Assembly (NCBI RefSeq): GCF_008327685.1
Contig: NZ_BDDE01000023.1
Span: 1-64,000, forward strand
Reading direction: 5' to 3'
DNA: 64,000 nt
DNA from: Actinomadura sp. K4S16
GTDB lineage: Bacteria; Actinomycetota; Actinomycetes; Streptosporangiales; Streptosporangiaceae
Part shown: one piece after another, positions 8,161 to 16,309 of the stretch
Position numbering within the stretch: the stretch's first letter is position 1
Layout: each line of letters opens with the position of its first letter
Made by a program: the position numbers and the translations under genes
Notes under the pieces: model-generated
Database searches by the model: none
What the model saw: only the letters and a program-made list of their open reading frames with translations
Told to the model about the DNA's origin: nothing

Positions 8161-8660
8161 CCTGGAAACAGGGGTGCAGCCTGGTCGCACTCGCGGCCGG
8201 CACCCCCGCTGCCGCCGCCGTGGCGGTGTTCGAGGCGACCGGTGACCCGGCATTGGCCCGGTGGGTCGCGGGCTGCGTCGCCGTTGTGGCGCTCTTCGGA
8301 GCCGTCGCCGCGCTGCTCCAACCCGCCCTGCCAACCTGGCTCCAGCACCGCACCGAATATCGGATCGCGCGTGACGAGGGCCGCGAACGGCGCCGAGTCA
8401 CCAGGGCCGCCACTCGCTCGTGGATACCGCGCGGAGGTTCCGAGGCGGTTGTCAAGCTGCGCCGGGACGCCCGTGCCTACGCCAAGGATCGAGGATGGAG
8501 GGGGCCCACCGCCATGGTCGACGTCATGCGCGCCACCCGCGACCGCGGTGGCACCGTACGCAGAACGCGTTCCGGGACGGCTCGTAAGAGCGGCAACGTC
8601 ACCGAACTGGAGAACAAGCGGCGCGCCTCCGGTGACACCTCCACCGGACCGTCTCGCTGA
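8157..8660 (+). CDS. Hypothetical two-TM protein with basic tail
   Basis: From the GTG at 8157 the product has 167 residues. Two hydrophobic segments (about residues 8-22 and 33-53: VALAAGTPAAAAVAVF and VAGCVAVVALFGAVAALL) are followed by a strongly basic cytoplasmic-looking tail rich in Arg and Lys. I do not recognise the family. It is translationally coupled to the small ORF upstream and followed by a strong terminator, so the two form a short operon behind the 7865-7924 hairpin. Confidence 0.55.
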   Translation: MTWKQGCSLVALAAGTPAAAAVAVFEATGDPALARWVAGCVAVVALFGAVAALLQPALPTWLQHRTEYRIARDEGRERRRVTRAATRSWIPRGGSEAVVKLRRDARAYAKDRGWRGPTAMVDVMRATRDRGGTVRRTRSGTARKSGNVTELENKRRASGDTSTGPSR

Positions 8661-8670
8661 CCCTTTCGGT

Positions 8671-8700
8671 CGTGGCCCGTCCCTGCGGGTACGGGCCACG
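8671..8700 (+). terminator. 10-bp perfect hairpin
   Basis: CGTGGCCCGT (8671-8680) pairs with ACGGGCCACG (8691-8700), starting ten bases after the stop at 8660. Confidence 0.65.
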
Positions 8701-8885
8701 GCCGACCGCTATGCGAATCCGGGGGCCTGATCGCGCCGGAGGTCGCCCGGCGTAGGAGCGCGCCTCTTGGGCTTCTAGACGGCGGGCTACGCGGAAGACC
8801 GGATGGCGCTGCCGCCCGTCCGCGCGACGAGCACGAGGGGCCGGATGCGGTCTCGTCATTCCATTGACCGACCGGACGGTATGTA

Positions 8886-10238
8886 ATGCGCTTCATGCGC
8901 ATTCGTCCCCTCGCCGTTCTCTCCGCGCTGGTGCTCTCCGCGCTCGTTCCGGCTGGTGCGGCCCGTGCCGACCGCGTTCCCGGCGACCAGCCGCTCCCCG
9001 GGTACACGATCGTCAATCCGCCGCTCGCGCCCGTCCAGGTGCACGGGGAGCCGTCGCGGGTGATCCAGGGCGTCCACCGCCATGCGGCCTACGACATCGA
9101 GGTGCCGCCGCAGTGGAACGGCAAACTGGCGCTGTGGGCCCACGGCTATGCCGGGCAGGGGAAGGTGCTCACGGTGGGGCCGCCCTCGTTCGGCCTGCAG
9201 CAACGGCTCCTTGACCAGGGGTACGCGTGGGCCGCGTCGTCCTACTACGACAACGGGTACGACGTCCGCGCGGGCGTGTTGAGCACTCGCGACGTGGCCG
9301 AGCTTTTCGCCGCGAAGGTGGGGCGGCCCAAGCAGCGCATCATCGCCGGGGTCTCCATGGGCGGGCACATCATCGGACGCTCGCTGGAGCAGTTCCCCGG
9401 GTATTACGACGGCGCGCTTCCCATGTGCGGGGTGCTCGGCGACGACGAGCTGTTCGACTACTTCCTCGACTACAACCTCGTCGCCCAGGCCCTGTCCGGC
9501 GTCCGCGAGTACCCGGTCACCGAGCAGTACGCGACGGTGACCGTCCCGAAGATCGAGGCGGCGCTCGGGCTGACCGGGCTGCAGCCGGGCGGGCCGGACA
9601 CCACTAACGAGCGCGGGAAGCAGTTCCGCTCGATCGTCGTCAACCGGACGGGCGGGGAGCGTCCCGGCGCTGTGAACTCGTTCGCGGTCTGGAAGGACTT
9701 CCCGTTCACGCTGGCCGAGCCTCCCAAGCCGGACGCGACCCTGGCCGAGGAGCCGGGGCAGCTGGGGACGAACCTGTTCACCCGGTACGAGCCGAACAGC
9801 CCGGTCGACGTGAACAGGACGGTCCAGCGGGTGCGGGTCCAGAACCTGCCGGCGCGGCTGTCGAACCGGCTGTCCCAGGTTCCGCGCATCAACGGGCGTC
9901 CGGACGTCCCGGTCCTGAGCCTGCACGGGCTGGGGGACCTGTTCGTCCCGTTCTCCATGGAGCAGATCTACGCGAAGGAGGTCGCGCGGAACCACCGGTC
10001 GAGGCTGCTCGTCCAGCGTGCCGTCCGCACGACCCAGCACTGCGAGTTCTCAGGCGGTGAGGCGGGCGCGGCCTGGGACGATCTCGTCCGCTGGATCGAC
10101 AGGGGAGTGCGGCCCGCCGGGGACGTGGTCACGAGGCCGTCGGTGGTGGCGCGTCCGGACTTCGGCTGCCGGTTCAGCGATCCCGCCGCCTACGCGGCCG
10201 GCACGGGGACGCGGCGGCTGTTCCCCGCCTGCCCGTAG
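8886..10238 (+). CDS. Secreted alpha/beta hydrolase
   Basis: The 450-residue product has an N-terminal signal peptide (MRFMRIRPLAVLSALVLSAL, cleavage after AARA). The hydrolase core shows LALWAHGYAGQG, the nucleophile elbow GVSMGG at about residues 155-160, and a late TTQHCEFSG segment that likely supplies the catalytic histidine. The family is common in actinomycetes as extracytoplasmic esterase-like hydrolases without assigned substrate. It converges on the cholesterol oxidase gene, from which a bidirectional terminator separates it. A role in steroid or lipid ester use is a guess from the neighbourhood only. Confidence 0.75.
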   Translation: MRFMRIRPLAVLSALVLSALVPAGAARADRVPGDQPLPGYTIVNPPLAPVQVHGEPSRVIQGVHRHAAYDIEVPPQWNGKLALWAHGYAGQGKVLTVGPPSFGLQQRLLDQGYAWAASSYYDNGYDVRAGVLSTRDVAELFAAKVGRPKQRIIAGVSMGGHIIGRSLEQFPGYYDGALPMCGVLGDDELFDYFLDYNLVAQALSGVREYPVTEQYATVTVPKIEAALGLTGLQPGGPDTTNERGKQFRSIVVNRTGGERPGAVNSFAVWKDFPFTLAEPPKPDATLAEEPGQLGTNLFTRYEPNSPVDVNRTVQRVRVQNLPARLSNRLSQVPRINGRPDVPVLSLHGLGDLFVPFSMEQIYAKEVARNHRSRLLVQRAVRTTQHCEFSGGEAGAAWDDLVRWIDRGVRPAGDVVTRPSVVARPDFGCRFSDPAAYAAGTGTRRLFPACP

Positions 10239-10256
10239 AGCCGTGCGCCCGTGGAA

Positions 10257-10290
10257 GGGGTCCGGCCACACGCGCCCGTGGCCGGATCCC
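10257..10290. terminator. Bidirectional terminator between convergent genes
   Basis: GGGGTCCGGCCAC (10257-10269) pairs with GTGGCCGGATCCC (10278-10290) with one mismatch and an 8-base loop, placed between the stops at 10238 (+) and 10297 (-). Confidence 0.7.
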
Positions 10291-10296
10291 GGTGGA

Positions 10297-11916
10297 TCAC
10301 AGGTCGGTGGCGATGATCTTCTCGATGTTCCGCTCGGCGAGGGCGGTGATGGTGACGAACGGGTTCACGCTGGTGTTGCCCGGGATGAGCGAGCCGTCGA
10401 TCGCGTAGAGGCCGGGGTGGCCGTGCAGGCGGCCGTAGTTGTCGGTGGCCTTGTTCAGGACGGCGCCGCCGAGCGGGTGGTAGGTGAGGTGGTCGCCCCA
10501 GATCTTGTAGGTGCCGAAGAGGTCGGTCCGGTAGATCGTCCCCTCCTTGCTGTTGATCTTGTCGAAGATCGTCTTGGCCATGTCGATGCTGGACTGCTTC
10601 CAGGACTTCTGCCAGTTGAGGTCGACGCGTCCGGCGGAGGCGTTCCACGAGAACTCGGCCCGGTGCGGAGTGTTGGTGATCGACAGGTAGAACGAGGCGT
10701 ACGTCTCGATGCCGGTGGGCAGCGGCGCGACCTCGGCGAACGCGCCGCCGGCGTCCCAGTTGTCGATGCCGCCCGTGGGCATGGACGACTGGAGGCTGCC
10801 GGTCGGGTCCCACATGTGGTTGGCGCGGCCGACCATGACGTTGCCGTTGTCGCCCCAGCCCTTGCCGACCTCGCCGTTCAGGTTGGGCAGCGCGCCGGTC
10901 GCCTTGAGCTTGACCAGCAGCTTGCTGGTGCCGACGCTGCCGGCGGCGAAGAACACCCGGTCGGCGGTCACCGTCTTGGTCGCCACGACGTTGCCGGTGG
11001 TGTCGATCTGCTCGATGGCGACCGTGTATCCGCCGCCGGACGCGGGGGACACCGACGTGACCCTGTGCTGGGCCGAGATGGCGACCCGGCCGGTGGCCTT
11101 GGCCTGCGCCAGGTAGGTCTTCTGGAGTGACTTCTTGCCGTAGTTGTTGCCGTAGAGGATCTCGGTGTTCAGCGCCGACCTCGGGACGGCGTTCGCCGCC
11201 TCCTGCTTCATGTAGTTGAAGTCGTAGACGTTCGGGACGTAGACGAACTCGAACCCCGAGCGCTCGGCGTGCTTCCGTCCGACCCGGGCGTACTGGTAGC
11301 AGTCGGTCGTGTCGAACCAGGCCCGGTCGATCTCGTTGACGCCGAGCCCGGAGTTGGCGCGCGGGTAGTAGACGTTGTACATCTCGTCGGCGTTCACCGA
11401 GGGGAGGATGGCGCTGAAGCGCGAGCGCTTCGGCGTGACCGCCATCCCGCCGTTGACGAGGGAGCCGCCGCCGACGCCGCGGCCCTGGTAGACGAGGATG
11501 CCGCCGAAGTCCTCGGCGTCCAGGATCCCGGTGTACTTGGGGACGTCCTTGTCGATCGGGAAGCCGAGGAAGTTGCTGATGGGCTGCAGGGTCCGCGTCC
11601 GGAGCCAGTAGGCGCGGTAGTCCGGCGACTTCATGCCCGAGAAGATCTTGCCGTCCGAACCCGGGGTGTCCCAGGTCATGCCCATCTCGACCATGTGGAC
11701 GTCGACGCCCGCCTGGGCGAGGCGCAGCGCGGCGACCGAGCCGCCGTAGCCGGTGCCGATGACGAGGACGGGTACGCGGGCGCCGTTGGCGATCGGCGCG
11801 GGGGCCGGGGCCGCCGCGGCTCCGGTCCGACCGAGCAGGCCCAGCCCGACCATAGAACCGGTTCCAACGATGAAACCGCGACGGGACACGCGAAGGGACG
11901 GGGTGGTGTCACTCAT
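10297..11916 (-). CDS. Cholesterol oxidase (GMC-type, TAT-exported)
   Basis: The 539-residue product is a classic class I cholesterol oxidase, oxidising cholesterol to cholest-4-en-3-one with FAD and O2. A twin-arginine signal (RVSRRGFIVGTGSMVGLGLL) leads to the FAD dinucleotide motif VIGTGYGGSVAALRLAQAG. The catalytic C-terminal elements YHPLGGAVLNKATD and NPFVTITALAERNI are present. The start is ATG 11916, preceded by GGGAGG; a longer frame reaching 12006 would bury the TAT motif. Its promoter region carries a KstR-type box at 11940-11953, suggesting induction by steroids. Confidence 0.93.
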   Translation of the reverse strand: MSDTTPSLRVSRRGFIVGTGSMVGLGLLGRTGAAAAPAPAPIANGARVPVLVIGTGYGGSVAALRLAQAGVDVHMVEMGMTWDTPGSDGKIFSGMKSPDYRAYWLRTRTLQPISNFLGFPIDKDVPKYTGILDAEDFGGILVYQGRGVGGGSLVNGGMAVTPKRSRFSAILPSVNADEMYNVYYPRANSGLGVNEIDRAWFDTTDCYQYARVGRKHAERSGFEFVYVPNVYDFNYMKQEAANAVPRSALNTEILYGNNYGKKSLQKTYLAQAKATGRVAISAQHRVTSVSPASGGGYTVAIEQIDTTGNVVATKTVTADRVFFAAGSVGTSKLLVKLKATGALPNLNGEVGKGWGDNGNVMVGRANHMWDPTGSLQSSMPTGGIDNWDAGGAFAEVAPLPTGIETYASFYLSITNTPHRAEFSWNASAGRVDLNWQKSWKQSSIDMAKTIFDKINSKEGTIYRTDLFGTYKIWGDHLTYHPLGGAVLNKATDNYGRLHGHPGLYAIDGSLIPGNTSVNPFVTITALAERNIEKIIATDL

Positions 11917-11939
11917 GTGACCTCCCTCACTCGTGAGAT

Positions 11940-11953
11940 TAGAACGTGTTCTA
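11940..11953. promoter_or_regulatory. KstR-type operator
   Basis: TAGAACGTGTTCTA fits the mycobacterial KstR consensus TnnAACnnGTTnnA at every fixed position and is a near-perfect palindrome. It lies 24 bases upstream of the cholesterol oxidase start. KstR represses cholesterol uptake and side-chain/ring genes. The regulator itself is not in the window, so binding is inferred. Confidence 0.75.
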
Positions 11954-12012
11954 TATGGATTTAGGGGCCGCGTCACGAGCTGGGGGAAAGATTTACGTGT
12001 CCACATGTGGCT

Positions 12013-12026
12013 ACCAAGTGCTTGCT
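12013..12026. promoter_or_regulatory. KstR2-type operator
   Basis: ACCAAGTGCTTGCT fits the KstR2 consensus AnCAAGnnCTTGnT at every fixed position and extends as ACCAAG-N6-CTTGGT. It lies 22 bases before the ATG of the dehydrogenase at 12048. KstR2 controls late steroid-ring (HIP/CD-ring) degradation in mycobacteria and rhodococci. Confidence 0.7.
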
Positions 12027-12047
12027 TGGTCCTGGTACATTCCGCGC

Positions 12048-13127
12048 ATGATCTCCGTGGTCGTCTGGGGTACCGGCAACATGGGACGGCTGGCCGTGCG
12101 GGCCGTCGAGGCGAATCCGGCGCTCCGGCTGAGCGGCGTGATCGTCCACGATCCCGGCAAGGTCGGACGGGACGCGGGCGACCTCGCCGGCCTCGGCCGC
12201 GACCTGGGCGTCGCGGCGACCGCCGACGTCGAAGCCGTGCTCGCCGACCGTCCGCAGGCCGTCGTGTACGCGGCGTCCGGCGACATCCGCCCGGACGACG
12301 CGCTCGCCGACGTCCTCAAGGCGATCCGCGCCGGGGCGGTCGTCGTCACACCCGCCCTGTACGCCCTCTATGACCAGCGCAACGCGCCGCCCGAGATGCG
12401 CGCGGCGGTGCTGGACGCGATCGCCGAGGGCGGCGGCTCCCTGTTCGCCTCCGGCGTCGACCCGGGGTGGGGCAACGACGTCCTGCCGCTGCTGGTCAGC
12501 GGCCTCGGCGGCACGATCGACGTCGTCCGCTGCCAGGAGATCTTCGACTACTCCACCTACGACCAGCCCGACTCCGTCCGGTACCTGGTCGGCATGGGGC
12601 AGCCGATGGACTACGAGCCGCCGATGCTCGCCGCGACCGTCCCGACCATGGTGTGGGGCGGCCAGGTCAGGCTGATGGCCCGCGCCCTCGGCGTCGAGCT
12701 GGACGAGATCCGCGAGACCGTCGACCGGCGCCCGCTCGACGCCACGATCACCACCGTGTCCATGGGCGAGTTCGAGAAGGGGACGCAGGGCGCGGTGCGG
12801 TTCGAGGTCCAGGGCATCGTGGGCGGCGAGCCCCGCATCGTCGTCGAGCACGTCACGCGCATCCACCCGTCCTGCGCGCCCGACTGGCCCGTGCCTCCGG
12901 ACGGCGACGGCGCGCACCGCGTGGTCATCGAGGGCGTCCCGCGCATCGAGGTCACCGTCGAGGCCACCGACGAGCACGGCAACCGCGCCGCCGGCGGGAA
13001 CGCCACCGCCGCCGGCCGCCTGGTGAACGCGATCGACTGGCTCGTGGACGCCGAACCGGGGCTCTACGACGCGCTCGACGTTCCCGTCCGTCCCGCCGTG
13101 GGCAAACTCGGCAGGACGGCGCCATGA
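12048..13127 (+). CDS. NAD(P)-dependent amine-dehydrogenase/DHDPR-like protein
   Basis: Starting at ATG 12048 the product has 359 residues and opens with the Rossmann motif ISVVVWGTGNMGRLAVRAVE. The family is the dihydrodipicolinate-reductase-like oxidoreductases often annotated as NAD(P)H-dependent amine dehydrogenases in actinomycetes. Later segments SGVDPGWGNDVLPLL and GNATAAGRLVNAI are typical. A longer frame from 11946 is rejected because it would include the operator region. It is divergent from cholesterol oxidase, lies behind the KstR2-type box, and forms an operon with the decarboxylase-like gene 25 bases downstream. The exact substrate is unknown; a steroid-catabolic role is inferred. 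Confidence 0.8.
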   Translation: MISVVVWGTGNMGRLAVRAVEANPALRLSGVIVHDPGKVGRDAGDLAGLGRDLGVAATADVEAVLADRPQAVVYAASGDIRPDDALADVLKAIRAGAVVVTPALYALYDQRNAPPEMRAAVLDAIAEGGGSLFASGVDPGWGNDVLPLLVSGLGGTIDVVRCQEIFDYSTYDQPDSVRYLVGMGQPMDYEPPMLAATVPTMVWGGQVRLMARALGVELDEIRETVDRRPLDATITTVSMGEFEKGTQGAVRFEVQGIVGGEPRIVVEHVTRIHPSCAPDWPVPPDGDGAHRVVIEGVPRIEVTVEATDEHGNRAAGGNATAAGRLVNAIDWLVDAEPGLYDALDVPVRPAVGKLGRTAP

Positions 13128-13152
13128 GAGGCGTCAGCAGAAGGGCAGGCCC

Positions 13153-13644
13153 GTGAACATCGAGATCCCCGAGGGCAAGGACCCGATCCAGTACGTGTGG
13201 GGCGAGATGGTGCCGGGCATCGGCCCCGCCGCCTCGAACCTCTCCCTCGCCGTCTACGCGCACACCACCCTCGGGCTCCGCGAGTTCGAGGCCGCCCGGC
13301 TGCGCGTCGCCCAGCTCAACGGCTGCCTGTTCTGCCTCGACTGGCGGACGGAGCGCGACGGGCAGAAGGTCGAGGAGGGGTTCGCCGACGCCGTGACCGA
13401 GTGGCGCACCACCGACGCCTTCGACGACCGCACCCGCCTGGCCGCCGAATACGCCGAGCGATACATCCTCGACCACCACGGCCTGGACGAGGACTTCTGG
13501 ACCCGCATGGCCGCCCACTACACCCAGGCCGAGATCGTGGAGCTGAGCATGTGCATCGGCTCCTGGCTGGCCTTCGGCCGCCTCAACCGCGTCCTCGGCC
13601 TAGACGCCATGTGCGTCCTGCCCCATTCCGGCGCCACCCCCTGA
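13153..13644 (+). CDS. Carboxymuconolactone decarboxylase family protein (AhpD-like)
   Basis: This 163-residue protein carries the AhpD/CMD redox motif NGCLFCLDWR (C-x-x-C, residues about 57-60) in the usual helical fold. It starts with GTG at 13153 behind AAGGGCAGG. It ends the dehydrogenase operon and converges on an ECF41 sigma factor gene; ECF41 sigma factors are typically encoded next to a carboxymuconolactone decarboxylase, oxidoreductase or epimerase gene, so this protein may belong functionally to either neighbour. It may act as a thiol peroxidase-like or decarboxylase enzyme; sequence alone cannot decide. Confidence 0.85.
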   Translation: MNIEIPEGKDPIQYVWGEMVPGIGPAASNLSLAVYAHTTLGLREFEAARLRVAQLNGCLFCLDWRTERDGQKVEEGFADAVTEWRTTDAFDDRTRLAAEYAERYILDHHGLDEDFWTRMAAHYTQAEIVELSMCIGSWLAFGRLNRVLGLDAMCVLPHSGATP

Positions 13645-13691
13645 GACGACCACCGAACGGTGAGGCGCGGGGCCGCCCGTGAGCCGCGAGT

Positions 13692-14618
13692 TCAGTCCTC
13701 GTCCTCGATCTCCTCGTTCTCCTCGATGTGGGTCAGTTTTTCGGGGTTGGTGACCGCGTAGACGCCGCGGACGTGGTAGCCGTCCGGGTCCAGGTCGAGG
13801 ACCATGACGGCGAACGGGGCGTTCTTGTCGAACAGCACCGCTGACGGGTCGCCGTTGACGGTGCGGTAGCAGATGTCCAGCTCCAGGGGCGCGCGGCTGG
13901 TCGTCCCGGCGATGACGCGCGCCACCCGGTCGGCTCCCTGGATGGGGCGCAGGGCCGCCACGCCCCTGGATTTGCCGCCGCCGTCCGTCCACAGCGTCAC
14001 GTCGGGGGCGAGGATGTCCATCAGTGCGTCGAGGTCGCCGCCGAGGGCGGCCTGGAGGAACCGCTCGGTCGCCTTCCGCTGCACCTTCGGGTCGGCCTGG
14101 TAGCGGGGGCGGCGGGCGTGCACGTGCTCCCGGGCGCGGTGCGCGAGCTGGCGGACCGCCGATGGGCTGCGCTCCAGGATCTGCGCTATCTCGGTGTGCG
14201 CGTAGCCGAACACCTCGTGCAGGACGAACACCGCCCGCTCCAGCGGTGTGAGCGTCTCCAGGACGACCAGGAGCGCCATCGAAACCGCCTCGGTGCGCTC
14301 GGCGGACTCGTCCACGTCGTCGCGGGTCACCAGCGGCTCGGGCAGCCACGGCCCCACGTACGTCTCGCGGCGGCGCCTGATCGCGGCCTGCCGCGACAGC
14401 GCCGTGTTGACCGCGATCCGCACCAGGTAGGCGCGCGGGTTCTCGATCTCCCCGGGGGCGTCGGCGGCGCTGCGGGACGCCCATGCGAGCCAGGCGTCCT
14501 GCAGGACGTCCTCGGTGTCGGCGACGCTCCCGAGCATGTTGTAGACCACCGAGAACAGCAGCTCCCGGTGCCCGGCGAACACCTCCGTCGCGATGTCGGC
14601 GGCTGTGCCTTCGGACAT
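13692..14618 (-). CDS. ECF41-group RNA polymerase sigma factor
   Basis: The 308-residue product has sigma region 2 (LLFSVVYNMLGSVADTEDVLQD), the ECF41-specific linker motif WLPEP, and sigma region 4 (LTPLERAVFVLHEVFGYAHTEIA). A C-terminal SnoaL-like domain follows with the diagnostic DGGGK motif and the NPEKL motif. In this group the C-terminal domain modulates activity instead of an anti-sigma factor. ATG 14618 follows GGAGG; extension to 14705 would run through the promoter. A TGTCACA-N16-CGCTC promoter candidate lies upstream, implying autoregulation, and a matching one faces the divergent MFS gene. Confidence 0.92.
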   Translation of the reverse strand: MSEGTAADIATEVFAGHRELLFSVVYNMLGSVADTEDVLQDAWLAWASRSAADAPGEIENPRAYLVRIAVNTALSRQAAIRRRRETYVGPWLPEPLVTRDDVDESAERTEAVSMALLVVLETLTPLERAVFVLHEVFGYAHTEIAQILERSPSAVRQLAHRAREHVHARRPRYQADPKVQRKATERFLQAALGGDLDALMDILAPDVTLWTDGGGKSRGVAALRPIQGADRVARVIAGTTSRAPLELDICYRTVNGDPSAVLFDKNAPFAVMVLDLDPDGYHVRGVYAVTNPEKLTHIEENEEIEDED

Positions 14619-14647
14619 GGCTCGACCTCCTCTGCGCTCACCCCTCT

Positions 14648-14675
14648 GAGCGCGGCCGGCCCCCCGAGTGTGACA
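14648..14675 (-). promoter_or_regulatory. Candidate ECF41 promoter of the sigma gene
   Basis: Read on the minus strand, TGTCACA (14675-14669) is followed after 16 bases by CGCTC (14652-14648). The known ECF41 promoter has TGTCACA as -35 and a CGTC-like -10 with the same spacing. It lies 30 bases before the sigma factor ATG. Confidence 0.6.
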
Positions 14676-14718
14676 TCCGCTACCCGATTGTGACCTGACC
14701 CACATTCCCGGGCCGCCG

Positions 14719-14746
14719 CGTCACACTCCCGCCCTCCGATCCGCTC
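14719..14746 (+). promoter_or_regulatory. Candidate ECF41 promoter of the divergent MFS gene
   Basis: CGTCACA (14719-14725), a 16-base spacer that also begins CTC, then CGCTC (14742-14746). It is nearly identical in plan to the minus-strand copy at 14648-14675, which argues that one sigma factor reads both. The MFS start codon is about 95 bases downstream. Confidence 0.55.
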
Positions 14747-14842
14747 ATGGAACGCGAACCGAACCGACCCGGGGGAGCGAACGAGCCCCCGAGCGTCCCG
14801 CGCCGAAGGTCACCGGCGCGGGCCCATCGACCGGAGGCCCGC

Positions 14843-16309
14843 ATGACCGAATCCCCTCCGTCCCTCCTCGCGACGGGACGCGGCAAGCTCACCCTGACCC
14901 TGCTGTGCGCCATCGCGTTCCTGGACTTCATCGACGCCTCGATCGTCAACGTGGCGCTGCCCGCGATCCGCGCCGACCTGGGCTTCTCCGTCCAGGACCT
15001 GCAGTGGGTCCCGTCCGGCTACCTGCTGACCTACGGCGGCTTCATGCTCCTCGGCGGCCGGCTCGCCGACCTGCTCGGACGCCGCCGGATCGTGGTCGCG
15101 GGCACCGTGCTGTTCTCGCTGTCCTCGATCGCGGGCGGGCTCGCCGCCTCGCCCGGGACGCTCGTCGCCGCGCGGCTCGCGCAGGGCGTCGGCGCCGCGC
15201 TGATGCTGCCCGGCACGCTGTCGATCCTGACGACCACCTTCAAGGAGGGCGGCGACCGCGCCAAGGCGCTCGGCGTGTGGGGCGGCGTCGGCGGCGGCGC
15301 CTCCGCCGCAGGGGTCCTGTTCGGCGGGCTGCTCACCGACGGGCCCGGCTGGCGCTGGGTGATGCTCGTGAACGTCCCGGTCTGCGTCCTCGTCATCGCC
15401 GGGCTGTTCCTGCTGGTCGAGGGCGACCGGCGCGGCGCCCGGCTCGCGGGCTTCGACGCGCTCGGCACGGTCCTCGTCACCGGCGGGATGCTGCTGCTGG
15501 TGTTCACCCTGGTCAAGGCCCCGGAGGTGGGCTGGGACGCGGGCCGCACGATCGGCGGCCTCGCCGGTTCCGCCGCGGTCCTGCTGGCCTTCCTGGTCAC
15601 CGAGCAGCGCGGCCGGAACCCGCTGCTGCCGCTGTCGATCTTCCGGATCCGGGGGCTGGCCGCCGCGGACGTCACCCAGCTCGTCGCGGTCGCCGGGTTC
15701 CTGTCGATGTTCTTCTTCCTGAGCCTCTACATGGTGAACGTCCTCGGCTACTCGCCGCTGGAGACCGGCTCGGCCTACCTGCCGCTCTGCGCGGGCGTGG
15801 GCGTCGCGGCGGGCGCGTCCGCCCCGCTGATCGCGCGCGCCGGGACGCGGCCGGTGATGATCTTCGGGCTGCTGCTCGCGGCCGCGGGCATCTACCTGCT
15901 GTCGCGCGTCCCGGTGGACGGCCACTACCTCGCCGACCTGCTGCCCGGCCTGATGGTGACCTCGTTCGGGCTCGGCTTCACGTTCGTGGCCGTCACCACA
16001 GCGGCCAACGCCAACGTCCCGCCGGACAAGGCAGGGCTGGCGGCGGCGCTGCTCAACGCGTCCCAGCAGATCGGCGGCGCGCTCGGCCTGGCGATCTTCT
16101 CGGCGGTCGCCACCGCCCGCACGAACGACCTGCTGGCCGACCGCAGGCCCGTGCCCGAGGCGCTCACCGGCGGGTTCTCCCGCGCGCTGCTGGCCAGCTC
16201 GCTCTTCCTGGTCGCTGCGGCCGTCGTCGCCCTCCGCGCCGCCAACAGCCGCGGCGAGGCGTCCGCGATGGAACAGGAGAAGAAGCCCGGCCCCGTCCCG
16301 GTCACTTAG
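14843..16309 (+). CDS. DHA2-type MFS drug exporter (EmrB/QacA)
   Basis: This 488-residue integral membrane protein has the DHA2 pattern of 14 predicted helices, beginning LTLTLLCAIAFLDFIDASIV and including LGGRLADLLGRRRIVVAG (the A motif between TM2 and TM3) and LAQGVGAALMLPGTLSIL. It probably exports a hydrophobic compound by proton antiport. ATG 14843 follows GGAGG; the upstream in-frame ATG at 14747 would overlap the predicted promoter region. It is likely controlled by the divergent ECF41 sigma factor. Its last eight bases overlap the end of a convergent MFS gene. Confidence 0.88.
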   Translation: MTESPPSLLATGRGKLTLTLLCAIAFLDFIDASIVNVALPAIRADLGFSVQDLQWVPSGYLLTYGGFMLLGGRLADLLGRRRIVVAGTVLFSLSSIAGGLAASPGTLVAARLAQGVGAALMLPGTLSILTTTFKEGGDRAKALGVWGGVGGGASAAGVLFGGLLTDGPGWRWVMLVNVPVCVLVIAGLFLLVEGDRRGARLAGFDALGTVLVTGGMLLLVFTLVKAPEVGWDAGRTIGGLAGSAAVLLAFLVTEQRGRNPLLPLSIFRIRGLAAADVTQLVAVAGFLSMFFFLSLYMVNVLGYSPLETGSAYLPLCAGVGVAAGASAPLIARAGTRPVMIFGLLLAAAGIYLLSRVPVDGHYLADLLPGLMVTSFGLGFTFVAVTTAANANVPPDKAGLAAALLNASQQIGGALGLAIFSAVATARTNDLLADRRPVPEALTGGFSRALLASSLFLVAAAVVALRAANSRGEASAMEQEKKPGPVPVT

